NCBI RefSeq assembly: GCF_028200735.1 | Contig: NZ_JAQKPV010000004.1 | Span: 186,001-250,000, forward strand | Direction: 5' to 3' | Length of the DNA: 64,000 nt | Origin: Streptomyces sp. ACA25 | Lineage (GTDB): Bacteria; Actinomycetota; Actinomycetes; Streptomycetales; Streptomycetaceae | In this document: positions 52,209 to 61,629 of the stretch, one piece after another | Layout: each line of letters starts with the position of its first letter | How positions within the stretch are numbered: the first letter of the stretch is position 1 | Position numbers and translations under genes: made by a program | Notes under the pieces: model-generated | The model's database searches: none | Seen by the model: only the letters and a program-made list of their open reading frames with translations | Told to the model about the DNA's origin: nothing

Positions 52209-52271
52209 CCTCCGGTGCTGGCCGGTGGCGTCGTCGTGGGCGGCACCGCGTCGCCCTCCGGGGGAGCGGTG

Positions 52272-52622
52272 TCAGGACGGCGGGTCGTTCCGGGTGTGCC
52301 GGCCGCCGAGCTCGTCGGTATGGGTGCTCCGGCTGAGCCGGGCCCGGGAGCGGTAGCAGGCGCGGCCGACCGTGTACCCGGCGATGGGCACGGTGATCAG
52401 CTGCAGCACCATCGCCGCGATGAGGGTGACCGTCGTGGACGGGCTCGGCATCCGGATCAGTGCGCCCAGCAGCAGGCACACCACGCCCAGGCAGGCGCCC
52501 TTGGTGACCGCGTTGACCTGGCTGAAGGCATCGGGGAGCCGGATCAGGCCGAGGGCTCCCACGGCGATGAGCAGGGTTCCGACGACGATCAGCAGGTCCG
52601 CGATGACGCGTGATCCGGTCAC
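52272..52622 (-). CDS. mrpG: Mrp Na+/H+ antiporter subunit G
   Basis: Membrane protein of 116 residues with three helices and the MnhG pattern LIAVGALGLIRLPDAFSQVN. GTG start at 52622 overlaps the mrpF stop (GTGA). The C-terminal 25 residues are basic and extra. Last gene of the Mrp operon. Confidence 0.88.
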   Translation of the reverse strand: MTGSRVIADLLIVVGTLLIAVGALGLIRLPDAFSQVNAVTKGACLGVVCLLLGALIRMPSPSTTVTLIAAMVLQLITVPIAGYTVGRACYRSRARLSRSTHTDELGGRHTRNDPPS

Positions 52623-52879
52623 GGGGCGCGCCTCCTCTCCAGCAGGCGCGCGAGTGCCACGGTGGCCAGGTATCCGGCCAGTGTGGCGACAAGCACCAGA
52701 TCGAACAGGGCCGGGCTCTCCAGCCGCACGGCCAGGACGGCGACGCCGGCGACAAAGGCGACGAAGCCGAAGTCCGCCGCCACCAGGCGCTCGGCGCCGG
52801 TCGGCCCGCGTACCACCTGGACGATCGCGGTCGCCAGGGACAGGACCAGCACCAGCAGGGCCACGTCGAGCAGTTGCAT
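52619..52879 (-). CDS. mrpF: Mrp Na+/H+ antiporter subunit F
   Basis: Membrane protein of 86 residues with three helices. The MrpF signature is VVRGPTGAERLVAADFGFVA; its Asp, conserved in this subunit, is needed for ion transport in characterised Mrp complexes. Overlaps mrpE (TGATG) and mrpG. Confidence 0.9.
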   Translation of the reverse strand: MQLLDVALLVLVLSLATAIVQVVRGPTGAERLVAADFGFVAFVAGVAVLAVRLESPALFDLVLVATLAGYLATVALARLLERRRAP

Positions 52880-53271
52880 CAGCCGGCCCTCCCTTCTCCC
52901 GGTGCGCCGGGAATCTCGTCGACGGGCCGGAGCGCACCCAGCATCAGGGTCTCCAGGTCGTGCAGTTTCGTGCGGAACCCCTCGACGTCCTGGGCGTGGG
53001 TGCCGTGGACGTAGAGGATGAAGGGCTCGGTTTCCACCTCGATCGCCAGGGTGCCCGGGGTGAGACTGACCAGGCTGGTCAGGGTCATGACTTCGCCCCG
53101 GCTCCGGCAGCGCAGCGGCAGCTTGACGATGGCCGGGGCCAGCCGGGTGCCGGGGGTGAGGATCTCCCAGGCGATCACCATGTTGGCTTCGAGGAACTGG
53201 TAGCTGAAGGAGACGAGGAAGGTGGCCACCCGGTAGGCCCGGAGGCGTGTGCGGCGTGCGAGGGAGCTCAT
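52879..53271 (-). CDS. mrpE: Mrp Na+/H+ antiporter subunit E
   Basis: Protein of 130 residues with a membrane-associated first half (FLEANMVIAWEILTPG) and a soluble second half containing TLTSLVSLTPGTLAIEVE and LYVHGTHAQDVEGFR, the conserved MrpE end. ATGA overlap with mrpD. It stabilises the assembled complex in known systems. Confidence 0.9.
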   Translation of the reverse strand: MSSLARRTRLRAYRVATFLVSFSYQFLEANMVIAWEILTPGTRLAPAIVKLPLRCRSRGEVMTLTSLVSLTPGTLAIEVETEPFILYVHGTHAQDVEGFRTKLHDLETLMLGALRPVDEIPGAPGEGRAG

Positions 53272-54806
53272 CGGCCCGTCACCTCCGAGACCCAGGTCGT
53301 GGTGTCGATCAGGCCCTCGGCCGCGGTCTCGGCGCTGATCAGCAGGGCTTCCGCACCGATGCCGAGGCCGAGGGAGAAGGCGGCGAGGAGGACGGCGGGC
53401 AGTAGCAGCGTGGTGCGGATCCGGGGGGTGGCCGCGGACTCGCCGGTGCCGTCGGGTCCGCCCCCGCCCGTGGAGGAGCCGCTGCCGCCTGCGGGGGTGG
53501 GGGCCCGGGAGGGGAGGGTGAGGTTCCCGGCGAACACCCCGCTCCAGATTTTGATCATGGACAGCAGTGTGAGCAGGCTGACGGCGACGGCGATGCCGAC
53601 GGCCAGGTACTCCGACTCCAGGGCGGTGGCGCGCAGCAGGGTCAGCTTGGCGATGAACCCGGAGAGCGGGGGCAGTCCTGCCAGGGACAGCGCGGCGGTG
53701 AGGAAGGCGGCGGTGAGCAGGGGTTCCCGGCGGGCCAGGCCGCCGATCCGGTCGAGTCTGCCGGTCCCGTAGGTCACTTCCACGGCGCCGGCGCAGAGCA
53801 GCAGGGCGGCTTTCACCAGGACGTACTGGATGAGGTAGAAGACGGCGGCGGCCAGTCCGGCGGTGGTGAACAGCGCGAGACCCAGCAGGATGTAGCCGAT
53901 CTGGCTCACCATGTGGAAGGCCAGGATCGACCGCATGCTCTTCTCGCCGACCGCGCCGAGGACGCCGACGACCATGGTCACCAGGGCGGCGATCAGGATG
54001 ACCCAGAGGTACTGGGGGTCGCCGTCGTAGAGGACCGCGTAGACGCGGATGATGACGTAGACGCCGACTTTGGTGAGGAGCCCGGAGAAGAGTGCGGTGA
54101 CCGCCGGTGAGGCGTCGGGGTAGGTGCGGGGGAGCCAGCCGTGGAGTGGCACGACGGCGGCCTTGGCGGCCATGGACACCAGGATCACCGCTCCGGCGAG
54201 TGCGACCAGCGGGGAGCCGTTCGCCGCTCCGGCCAGCTCGCCGAGGTTCACCGTGCCGGTGACGCCGTAGAGCATCGCGAGCCCGCCCAGGAAGACGGTG
54301 GACGCCATGAGGTTGAACGTCAGGTAGAGCCGTCCCGCGGCCACTCTCCGCCGGCCGCCGGTCAGGGTGAGCAGCGCGTAGGAGGGGACGAGCATGACTT
54401 CGATGAGGACGAAGAGGTTGAACAGGTCGGCGGTCAGGAAGGCGCCGTAGACGCCTGCCGAGAGCACCAGTCCGAGGGGGAGGTAGAGCGGGTGCCGGTC
54501 GTCGTCGGCGGCCATGGCGAAGGCGAGGCAGACCAGGGTGAGCAGGGAGGTGACCGTCAGCATCAGGGCGCTGAACGTGTCGGCGGCGAAGACGATCGCG
54601 ATGCCGGCCGGCCAGCCGCCGAGGTCGGCGGTGAGCACCGAGCCGTCGGAGGTGTGGGCCAGGAGCAGGGCGCTCAGGAGCAGTATCGCGGCCGTCATGG
54701 CCAGTGCGATGACCCGGGACAGGACGCGGCGCTGTCCGACCGCGAGGGTGAGGCCGGCGGCCACCAGCGGCCCGGCCACGGCCAGGGGGAGCAGGGTGCC
54801 GCTCAT
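53268..54806 (-). CDS. mrpD: Mrp Na+/H+ antiporter subunit D
   Basis: Membrane protein of 512 residues with about 14 helices, homologous to NADH dehydrogenase ND2/ND4 subunits. Conserved features are the Glu in LFNLFVLIEVMLVPSYALL near residue 137 and the Lys in LVSMAAKAAVVPLHGWLPRT near residue 220. ATGA overlap with mrpC. A Ser/Gly/Pro-rich loop near residue 440 replaces a more usual hydrophilic segment. Confidence 0.93.
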   Translation of the reverse strand: MSGTLLPLAVAGPLVAAGLTLAVGQRRVLSRVIALAMTAAILLLSALLLAHTSDGSVLTADLGGWPAGIAIVFAADTFSALMLTVTSLLTLVCLAFAMAADDDRHPLYLPLGLVLSAGVYGAFLTADLFNLFVLIEVMLVPSYALLTLTGGRRRVAAGRLYLTFNLMASTVFLGGLAMLYGVTGTVNLGELAGAANGSPLVALAGAVILVSMAAKAAVVPLHGWLPRTYPDASPAVTALFSGLLTKVGVYVIIRVYAVLYDGDPQYLWVILIAALVTMVVGVLGAVGEKSMRSILAFHMVSQIGYILLGLALFTTAGLAAAVFYLIQYVLVKAALLLCAGAVEVTYGTGRLDRIGGLARREPLLTAAFLTAALSLAGLPPLSGFIAKLTLLRATALESEYLAVGIAVAVSLLTLLSMIKIWSGVFAGNLTLPSRAPTPAGGSGSSTGGGGPDGTGESAATPRIRTTLLLPAVLLAAFSLGLGIGAEALLISAETAAEGLIDTTTWVSEVTGR

Positions 54807-55360
54807 CGGTCCTCCTCCTTCCGGTGCCCGGTGCGGTGCACGGTGTCGGGTCCGGCCTCGCTGCGGCCGGTCCGGTGGCCGGCGGGTTCGCCGGCCTCGG
54901 GGCGGGGGCTTCGCCCGGGGCGGGTTTCCTCGTCCCCCGTGCCGGTGAGCTCGGCGCTCCCGGTGGTGTCCTCGGGATCTCCGGGGCCGGCGAGCCGGCC
55001 GGTGTCCGTCGGGTCACCGGTGCGTGGTGCGTCCGGCGGGCCGTCGGTGTCCTCGGGGGGGTCGGGGTGCCGGTGGGAGCTGCCGGCGCGCAGCAGCCCC
55101 AGCAGGTAGACGGTGATGCCGAAGGTGATCACGATGGCGGTGAGGACGAATGCCTGGGGCAGGGGGTCGGCGGCGACGTCCGGGTGGTTCTCGTTGAGCA
55201 GTGGTGCTTCCCGGCGGGCCATGCCGCCGGCCGCGACGAAGAGCACGTTGACGGCGTGGCCCAGGAGCACGAAGCCGATCGCCACCCGGAGCAGCTCCCG
55301 CTGGAGCACCAGGTACACGCCGCCGGCGACGAGGATGCCGACGAGAATCGCGGCGGTCAT
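54803..55360 (-). CDS. mrpC: Mrp Na+/H+ antiporter subunit C with long tail
   Basis: NuoK-like membrane protein of 185 residues. The first 110 residues hold the three helices and the family motifs LLGHAVNVLFVAAGG and DPLPQAFVLTAIVITFGITV. The last 75 residues are a hydrophilic Gly/Pro/Asp/Glu/Arg-rich tail that typical MrpC lacks. ATG 55360 overlaps the mrpA stop. Confidence 0.9.
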   Translation of the reverse strand: MTAAILVGILVAGGVYLVLQRELLRVAIGFVLLGHAVNVLFVAAGGMARREAPLLNENHPDVAADPLPQAFVLTAIVITFGITVYLLGLLRAGSSHRHPDPPEDTDGPPDAPRTGDPTDTGRLAGPGDPEDTTGSAELTGTGDEETRPGRSPRPEAGEPAGHRTGRSEAGPDTVHRTGHRKEEDR

Positions 55361-58152
55361 GGCGTGCCTTTCTCGGGAGTGGTCTGGGCCGCGGCGGCTG
55401 CCGGCTCGGGCTCCAGCTCGTCGCCGGGTTCCGGTTCCGCGGGCAGGCCGTGGGCGAGCCGGTCGACGGCTCCGAAGATCAGCCCGAGGACCAGGAGGTA
55501 GATGCCCAGGTCGAACAGGAGCGAGGAGGTGAGGGAGAGGTCTCCCAGCAGGGGCAGGGGCAGGGATCCCTTGAGGGGGGTGAAGAACTCCTCGCCCAGG
55601 AGCATCACGCCCAGGGCGAGGCCGAGGCTGAGCAGGGTGCCGGTGGCGACCAGCGGGGCGGGGCGCAGGATGCGGCCGCCGCTGCCGGGCAGCCGGCCCC
55701 GGGCGAGGTAGCTCAGGGCGACCGCGGCGCCGGCGACCAGGGCGGCGATGAAGCCGCCGCCGGGCTCGTTGTGCCCGCGCAGGAACAGGTAGGCGGAGAA
55801 CACCAGCATGACGGGGCCGATGGTGCGGTTGGCGAGCTGGAGCACCAGACCGTCGGCGGCGCTGACCGGCCGTCCGGTGCCGGGGGCGTCCCGGGCGCCC
55901 AGCAGCATCAGCAGTCCGAGGGCCACGACGCCGAGCACCACGGCTTCGCCGAGGGTGTCCAGGGCCCGGAAGTCCACCAGGATGGTGTTGACGACGTTGG
56001 TGCCGCCGGTCTGTTCTTCCGCCTCGTGCAGGAAGTAGTCGCCGACCGGTGAGATGTCCCGGTCGCCGGTGAACACGAGGGTCGCTCCGGTGGCGGCGAG
56101 CCCGGCCGCGACGGCCAGGGCCCCGGCCGCCACGGTGGGCACCGGCAGCCGGGGAAGGAACCGGCTGGGCAGTCCGGTGATGACGAGGACGGCGACGATC
56201 GCGGTGAGGATCTCGACCAGCAGCAGGGTGAGGGCCACGTCGGGGGCGCCGGCGAGCAGGAACCACGCCGACACCAGGAATCCGGCCATGCCCAGGAGGG
56301 CCAGGGCCCCCAGGGTGGAGGTGGTGAGCACGCTGCCGATCACGACCAGGGTGACGGCGGCCACCACGGGCCAGTCCAGGGGTGACACGGTGGAGGCGTC
56401 GGCGGTGGGGGGGTCGGTCAGCGCCAGGGCGCCGATCCCGCCGAGCAGCACGAGGGCGATCACCGGCCTGACCAGGTAGGGCGCGGTGGCGTTGCTGCGT
56501 TCGGGACGGCCGACGAAGGCGCCGAAGCGCAGCAGCCCGTCGTAGCCGCGTTCGAACAGGGCTCCGGGGGTGGGGATGCGCAGCAGGGTGCGTTCGACGG
56601 GCCGTTGGGCGAGGAAGAGGGTCACGCCCGCCAGGATGGTGATCATGGACATCGCCAGTTCGGCGGTGAAGCCGGGCCACAGGGCGAAGCCGGGGGGTCC
56701 GGCGGCGGGGTTGATGTCCTGCATGGCCCGCCCGACGACCGTGTCGAGCACCGGTACGGCCGGCCCGAGCAGAAGTCCGAGAACGGCAGGCACGGCGGCC
56801 GGTGCGAGGAAGGACCAGGCGGGTTCGTACAGCCTGCCCTGGAGGGTCGGGCCGCCGAACGCCCCGTAGAAGATGCGGAGGCCGTAGGCGAACGTCAGGG
56901 CGGAGGCGCCGATCGCGACCGCGGTGGCCACCGGGCCGGCCCAGGGGGCGAAGTCGGTCTGCAGGAATCCCTTGAACAGGTACTCCTTGCTGACGAAGCC
57001 CAGGAGGGGCGGCACACCGGCCATGGACAGGCCCGCCAGGCCGGTGACGAGAGCGGTGGTGGGCATGACGCGGCGCAGGCCGGAGAGTTCGCGGATGTCG
57101 CGGCTGCCGGCTTCGCGGTCGATGATGCCGACGAGCATGAAGAGGGTCGCCTTGAACAGGGCGTGGGCGACGGTGTGCAGCATGGCCGCGGCCATGGCGG
57201 TCTGGGTGCCGACGCCGATGGCGGCGGTGAGGAGGCCGAGCTGGCTGACCGTGGAGTAGGCGAGCAGGGCCTTCAGGTCGTGCTGCCGCAGGGCCCACAT
57301 CGCGCCGAACACGGCCGTGCACAGCCCGCCGGCGACGAGCGTGACCGACCAGGCGGTCTGGTCGGCGAAGAGCGGGCTGAACCGCATGAGCAGGTAGATG
57401 CCGGCCTTCACCATGGTCGCGGCGTGCAGGTAGGCGCTGACCGGGGTGATGGCGGCCATGGCGCCGGGCAGCCAGGAGTGGAAGGGCAGCTGGGCCGATT
57501 TGGTGAACGCGGCGATGATGATCAGTGCGCCGATCGGCCAGGCCAGCGGGGAGGCGAGGACCTCCTCGCGGTTGGCCAGGATCGCGGTGAGGTCGGTGGT
57601 TCCGGCGGCGATGGTGAGCAGGACGACGGCGGCGAGCAGGGCCAGTCCGCCGAGTGCTGTCACCAGGAACGCCTTCACCGCGGGTTTGGTGGCCTTGGGG
57701 CCGGCGGAGGCGATCAGGAAGAACGAGCAGATCGTGGTGAGTTCCCAGAACACCACGAGCAGCACCAGGTCGGCTGCCAGGACCAGTCCCAGCATGGACA
57801 GGGCGAAGAGGGTGAGGAGGCTGTAGATGGTGGTGTGGTGCCCCTCCACGGGGAGGTAGCGGGGGCAGTACGCCATGATCAGCGCGCCCACACCGAGGAT
57901 CAGCAGGCAGAACAGGCCGGCCAGGCCGTCGAGCCGCAGCGCCAGGGACACGCCGAGCTGGGGCAGCCAGGGCCAGGAGATGGTGACTGCCTCGTCACCG
58001 GGGGTGCCCAGGACGGCGATGGCCAGCAGCAGCCCGACGCCGAGGAAGCCGACGGCGAGGGGGTAGCCGGTGTTCCTCCCCAGACGGCCGGCCGCCGCGG
58101 GCACCGCGGCGGCCAGCGCAATCATCGCGGCAAGGGCGACGACCAGCAGCAT
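55357..58152 (-). CDS. mrpA: Mrp Na+/H+ antiporter subunit A fused to subunit B
   Basis: Large membrane protein of 931 residues. The N-terminal ND5-like part has ELTTICSFFLIASAG with the conserved Glu near residue 137 and TKSAQLPFHSWLPGAMAAIT near residue 215. A DUF4040-type segment follows near residue 620, and the C-terminal 200 residues correspond to MrpB (PGGGFIAALVAGAAVALSYL). No separate mrpB gene is present, so the operon A(B)-C-D-E-F-G is complete. Role: Na+/H+ exchange and pH homeostasis. Confidence 0.93.
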   Translation of the reverse strand: MLLVVALAAMIALAAAVPAAAGRLGRNTGYPLAVGFLGVGLLLAIAVLGTPGDEAVTISWPWLPQLGVSLALRLDGLAGLFCLLILGVGALIMAYCPRYLPVEGHHTTIYSLLTLFALSMLGLVLAADLVLLVVFWELTTICSFFLIASAGPKATKPAVKAFLVTALGGLALLAAVVLLTIAAGTTDLTAILANREEVLASPLAWPIGALIIIAAFTKSAQLPFHSWLPGAMAAITPVSAYLHAATMVKAGIYLLMRFSPLFADQTAWSVTLVAGGLCTAVFGAMWALRQHDLKALLAYSTVSQLGLLTAAIGVGTQTAMAAAMLHTVAHALFKATLFMLVGIIDREAGSRDIRELSGLRRVMPTTALVTGLAGLSMAGVPPLLGFVSKEYLFKGFLQTDFAPWAGPVATAVAIGASALTFAYGLRIFYGAFGGPTLQGRLYEPAWSFLAPAAVPAVLGLLLGPAVPVLDTVVGRAMQDINPAAGPPGFALWPGFTAELAMSMITILAGVTLFLAQRPVERTLLRIPTPGALFERGYDGLLRFGAFVGRPERSNATAPYLVRPVIALVLLGGIGALALTDPPTADASTVSPLDWPVVAAVTLVVIGSVLTTSTLGALALLGMAGFLVSAWFLLAGAPDVALTLLLVEILTAIVAVLVITGLPSRFLPRLPVPTVAAGALAVAAGLAATGATLVFTGDRDISPVGDYFLHEAEEQTGGTNVVNTILVDFRALDTLGEAVVLGVVALGLLMLLGARDAPGTGRPVSAADGLVLQLANRTIGPVMLVFSAYLFLRGHNEPGGGFIAALVAGAAVALSYLARGRLPGSGGRILRPAPLVATGTLLSLGLALGVMLLGEEFFTPLKGSLPLPLLGDLSLTSSLLFDLGIYLLVLGLIFGAVDRLAHGLPAEPEPGDELEPEPAAAAAQTTPEKGTP

Positions 58153-58164
58153 GGACGGCCCTCG

Positions 58165-58809
58165 TCAGCGTCGTTCGGCGGTGATCGAGGACAGCAGTAC
58201 CGGCCGGGGGAAGCGCTTGGTCACTTCGTCGGCCACGCTGCCGAGCACCCGCTGGGAGAGCCCCTTGCCGCGCCGCCCGATGACGATGAGGTCGGCTTCC
58301 TCGCTCTCCGCGAGGCCCAGCAGCACGGTGGACGGCTGACCGGAGCCGATCTCGATGACGGTGTCCGGGCCGCCCTCGGGGGAGTCGCCGACGAGCCAGG
58401 CGACCCGCTCGATGAGCATGCTGCGGGCGGCGGCCGTGTTCTCCTCGGCGCGCTTGGCCTCGGCGTCGACGACGGTGGCCAGCACCACGCGGTGAGCGGA
58501 GCTCACCGCCAGCCGGGCGGCGTCCCGTACTGCCTGGTCGCCCTCGGGGGAGCCGTCGGTGCCGACCAGGATGGTGATCCGTTCCCCCCCGTTGCGGACG
58601 TGTTCGGCGACCGGGGTGCGCTCCAGGACCCGTACGTCGTTCCGGGCGCGTTCGGCGGCGATCGGTACGAAGATGAGCCCCAGAATGCCGCCGATGAGGT
58701 ACCAGTGCCAGTCCCGGTAGCCCTTCCGGCCGAGGAAGAAGACCACGGCGGCGACACCGATGGACACCCACAGCACGACGATCACTGCTACCAGCAGCGC
58801 TGTCGACAT
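58165..58809 (-). CDS. Universal stress protein with membrane anchor
   Basis: Protein of 214 residues. Two N-terminal hydrophobic helices (residues 4-28 and 38-55) precede a UspA domain starting ITILVGTDGSPEGDQAVRDA, with the ATP-binding loop VIGRRGKGLSQRVLGSVADE near residue 180. AAGGAG lies five bases before ATG 58809; GTG 58815 is less likely. Only 12 bases separate it from mrpA, so it leads the Mrp operon. A sensor or modulator of the antiporter is inferred. Confidence 0.85.
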   Translation of the reverse strand: MSTALLVAVIVVLWVSIGVAAVVFFLGRKGYRDWHWYLIGGILGLIFVPIAAERARNDVRVLERTPVAEHVRNGGERITILVGTDGSPEGDQAVRDAARLAVSSAHRVVLATVVDAEAKRAEENTAAARSMLIERVAWLVGDSPEGGPDTVIEIGSGQPSTVLLGLAESEEADLIVIGRRGKGLSQRVLGSVADEVTKRFPRPVLLSSITAERR

Positions 58810-59183
58810 TCGCACTCCTTAACGGGGCCTTGCCCAGGCCTGATCACAACGGACGCGGGAACGGATTGAGAGCTTTCGCCTGCGCAGTGTCCCCGGGGAT
58901 GCCGCGAGGAAAACTCTCATTGGTACCCAGGCTATAGCGATCTTTGTCACGGCCGGGGGCCGGGTGGGGAAGCGCTGTCGCCGGGTGGGCCCCGCGTACC
59001 GCCAGAAATGGTTGAAAACTGAACATCGGACGCCGGGGCCGTCATCTGCCTCCCGGCGGGCGCGATGCGGCCGGGCGGATCCGCTCCGGCCGTCCGGGGA
59101 GGCTTCCGGGCCCGGCAAGAGGGCACTCGCAGGTGCCGCCGGGCAGCAGCCGCGACCCGCACGACCGCACTCTGGAGGCTCTC

Positions 59184-59684
59184 GTGTCCGCACAGTCCAC
59201 CACGACCGACACCAAGACCGACGCCGGCGCCGGGGTCCGCACCGAACGGTCCGCACGGAACGCGGAGACCACCGAGGCGCTGTACACCGCTGTCGCCACC
59301 GCGGAAGGGGGACGGAACGGCCGGGTCGCCTCGGACGACGGCCGGCTCGAGGTGACCGTGAACGAGCCCCCCGAGCTGGGTGGCAGCGGTACCGGCACCA
59401 ACCCCGAGCAGCTCTTCGCCGCGGGCTACAGCGCCTGCTTCCAGAGCGCCCTGCAGGTGGTGGCGCGCCGGGAGAAGGCTGATGTCTCCGGTTCGACCGT
59501 CACCGCCCGGGTCGGGCTCGGACGCAACGACCGCGGCGAGTACGGGCTGACCGTCGAGCTGGCGGTCAGCATCCCGAACCTGGACAGGACGGCCGCCGGG
59601 GAGCTGGCGCAGAAGGCGGACCGGGTGTGCCCGTACTCCAACGCGACCCGCGGCAATATCGAGGTCACGCTCTCGGTCGCCTGA
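59184..59684 (+). CDS. Organic hydroperoxide resistance protein (Ohr/OsmC)
   Basis: Thiol peroxidase of 166 residues. The two reactive cysteines are in GYSACFQSALQVV near residue 90 and RVCPYSNATRGNIEVTL near residue 150, the Ohr spacing. The conserved GTNPEQLFAAGY precedes the first. GGAGG sits seven bases before GTG 59184. The N-terminal 25 residues are extra and Thr/Asp/Ala-rich. No OhrR regulator is adjacent. Confidence 0.88.
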   Translation: MSAQSTTTDTKTDAGAGVRTERSARNAETTEALYTAVATAEGGRNGRVASDDGRLEVTVNEPPELGGSGTGTNPEQLFAAGYSACFQSALQVVARREKADVSGSTVTARVGLGRNDRGEYGLTVELAVSIPNLDRTAAGELAQKADRVCPYSNATRGNIEVTLSVA

Positions 59685-59724
59685 CGCCCGGCGGGTCCGG
59701 GAGGGTTTCGGCGCTGCGGGGCCG

Positions 59725-59784
59725 TTGACCGCTGTGCCCTCAACGTCCTAGATTTCGTTCGACTTCCCGATCGTTGTGCGAAAT
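59725..59784 (+). promoter_or_regulatory. Promoter and possible operator of the arabinofuranosidase gene
   Basis: TTGACC (59725-59730), an 18-base spacer and TAGATT (59749-59754) make a good housekeeping promoter. An inverted repeat ATTTCG (59752-59757) / CGAAAT (59779-59784) overlaps its -10 and could be a repressor site. Confidence 0.5.
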
Positions 59785-59906
59785 ACCGAACACCCGCGCG
59801 GAGGGCGATGCGGAGGGGACGCAGGTGCGCCCGCAGGCCGGCGTGCCGGTGGCCCGAGCCGCCCGACGACGCGCCCGCCCGCGCCGGCAGACGAGTGAGG
59901 ATCCGT

Positions 59907-61424
59907 ATGAGCCCCCAGGACACCGCACGCTTCACCCTCGACCCCGCCTTCGCCGTCGGCGAGGTGGACCCGCGCCTCTTCGGCTCCTTCGTCGAGCATC
60001 TGGGACGCTGCGTCTACACCGGCCTCCACGAACCCGGTCATCCCGCGGCCGACGACCGGGGTCTGCGCACCGACGTCCTGGACCTGGTCCGCGAGCTGGG
60101 TGTCACCGCCATCCGCTATCCGGGGGGGAACTTCGTCTCCGGCTACCGGTGGGAGGACAGCGTCGGTCCGCTGGAGGACCGGCCGCGGAGGCTCGACCTG
60201 GCCTGGAAGTCCACCGAGACCAACCGGTTCGGGCTCAGCGAGTTCGTCGACTTCGTCCGCAAGGTCGGCGGGGAGCCGATGATGGCGCTCAACCTCGGCA
60301 CCCGGGGAGTCGCCGAGGCCATCGAGCTCCAGGAGTACGCCAACCACCCGGCCGGCACCGAGCTCTCCGAGCGGCGCATCGGCCACGGCGACCGGGAGCC
60401 GTTCGGTATCCGGCTGTGGTGCCTGGGCAATGAAGTGGACGGCCCCTGGCAGACCGGACACAAGACCGCGGAGGAGTACGGCAGGCTCGCCGCCGAGACC
60501 GCCCGGGCGATGCGGCAGATCGACGACTCGGTGGAGCTGGTGGCCTGCGGCAGCTCCGGCCAGAGCATGCCCACCTTCGCCCAGTGGGAGGCCACCGTCC
60601 TGGAACACTGTTACGACCTGGTGGACCACATCTCCCTGCACGCCTACTACGAGGAGCGTGACGGGGACCGCGACTCCTTCCTGGCCTCCGCTGTCGACAC
60701 CGAGTCCTTCATCGAGAACGTCGTGGCCACCTGCGATCACGTGGGTGCCCGGCTGAAGTCGAAGAAGAAGATCCACCTCTCCTTCGACGAGTGGAACGTC
60801 TGGTACATGAACCACCCACGGTCCTCCGCCATGTCCCCCGACAAGGACTGGGCGGAAGCCCCCCGGCTGCTGGAGGACCACTACACGGTCACGGACGCCG
60901 TCGTTCTCGGCACCCTGCTCATCGCTCTGCTGCGGCACGCCGACCGGGTGAAGGTGGCCTGTCTCGCCCAGCTGGTCAACGTCATCGCGCCGATCCTCAC
61001 CGAGCCCGGTGGCCCGGCCTGGCGGCAGACCACCTTCTTCCCCTTCGCCCAGGCTTCCCGCCACGGCCGCGGCACCGTGCTCGACGTCCGCCCGCACAGC
61101 CCGGTGCACGTCACCGAGCAGTACGGGGAGGTGGACCTGCTGCACGCCACCGCGGTCCGTGACGGGGGCACCGGCGGTGTCACGGTCTTCGCGGTGAACC
61201 GCGACCGCACCGCGCCGCTGCCGCTGGAGGTCACGCTCCACGGGATGGACCTGACCTCGGTGGCCGGGCACAGCGTCCTGGCCGACGCCGACCCCGAGGC
61301 CCGTAACACGCTGGAGGCTCCCGAACGGGTCGTGCCGCACCCGGCCGAGGGCACCGTCCTGGACGACGGGGTGCTGCGCGCCACCCTGGAACCGATGTCC
61401 TGGAACGTCATCCGGCTGGCGTGA
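59907..61424 (+). CDS. Alpha-L-arabinofuranosidase, GH51
   Basis: Glycosidase of 505 residues that removes arabinofuranose side chains from arabinan, arabinoxylan or arabinogalactan oligomers. The TIM-barrel start FGSFVEHLGRCVYTGLHEPG is typical. Acid/base Glu176 (LWCLGNEVDGPW) and nucleophile Glu295 (LSFDEWNVWYM). A C-terminal beta domain ends the protein. No signal peptide, so it is intracellular. GAGG eight bases before the ATG. It complements the xylulokinase and galactoside genes in plant polymer use. Confidence 0.93.
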   Translation: MSPQDTARFTLDPAFAVGEVDPRLFGSFVEHLGRCVYTGLHEPGHPAADDRGLRTDVLDLVRELGVTAIRYPGGNFVSGYRWEDSVGPLEDRPRRLDLAWKSTETNRFGLSEFVDFVRKVGGEPMMALNLGTRGVAEAIELQEYANHPAGTELSERRIGHGDREPFGIRLWCLGNEVDGPWQTGHKTAEEYGRLAAETARAMRQIDDSVELVACGSSGQSMPTFAQWEATVLEHCYDLVDHISLHAYYEERDGDRDSFLASAVDTESFIENVVATCDHVGARLKSKKKIHLSFDEWNVWYMNHPRSSAMSPDKDWAEAPRLLEDHYTVTDAVVLGTLLIALLRHADRVKVACLAQLVNVIAPILTEPGGPAWRQTTFFPFAQASRHGRGTVLDVRPHSPVHVTEQYGEVDLLHATAVRDGGTGGVTVFAVNRDRTAPLPLEVTLHGMDLTSVAGHSVLADADPEARNTLEAPERVVPHPAEGTVLDDGVLRATLEPMSWNVIRLA

Positions 61425-61629
61425 CCACGCGGCGTCCGCCCCTGAGGACCCGGGTGCCGGCCGCGGACTGTGCAGGGGGCCGGCGTGCCGGAGTGGTATT
61501 TCGTTCAACGGGCGGCGGCCCAGGCGGCACTCAATCCGTATGCGAGGGAAAGGCCGATTCCGGCGCGTGTCCGCATCGACTTCGCTACTCTTTGTACTCT
61601 CAGTGTCCGGCAGGTGACAGGAGGGTCTT

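Noticed and set aside
56605..58869. Rightward open frame of 754 codons opposite mrpA
   Set aside because: Gly/Gln/Glu-rich shadow of a clear membrane protein gene.
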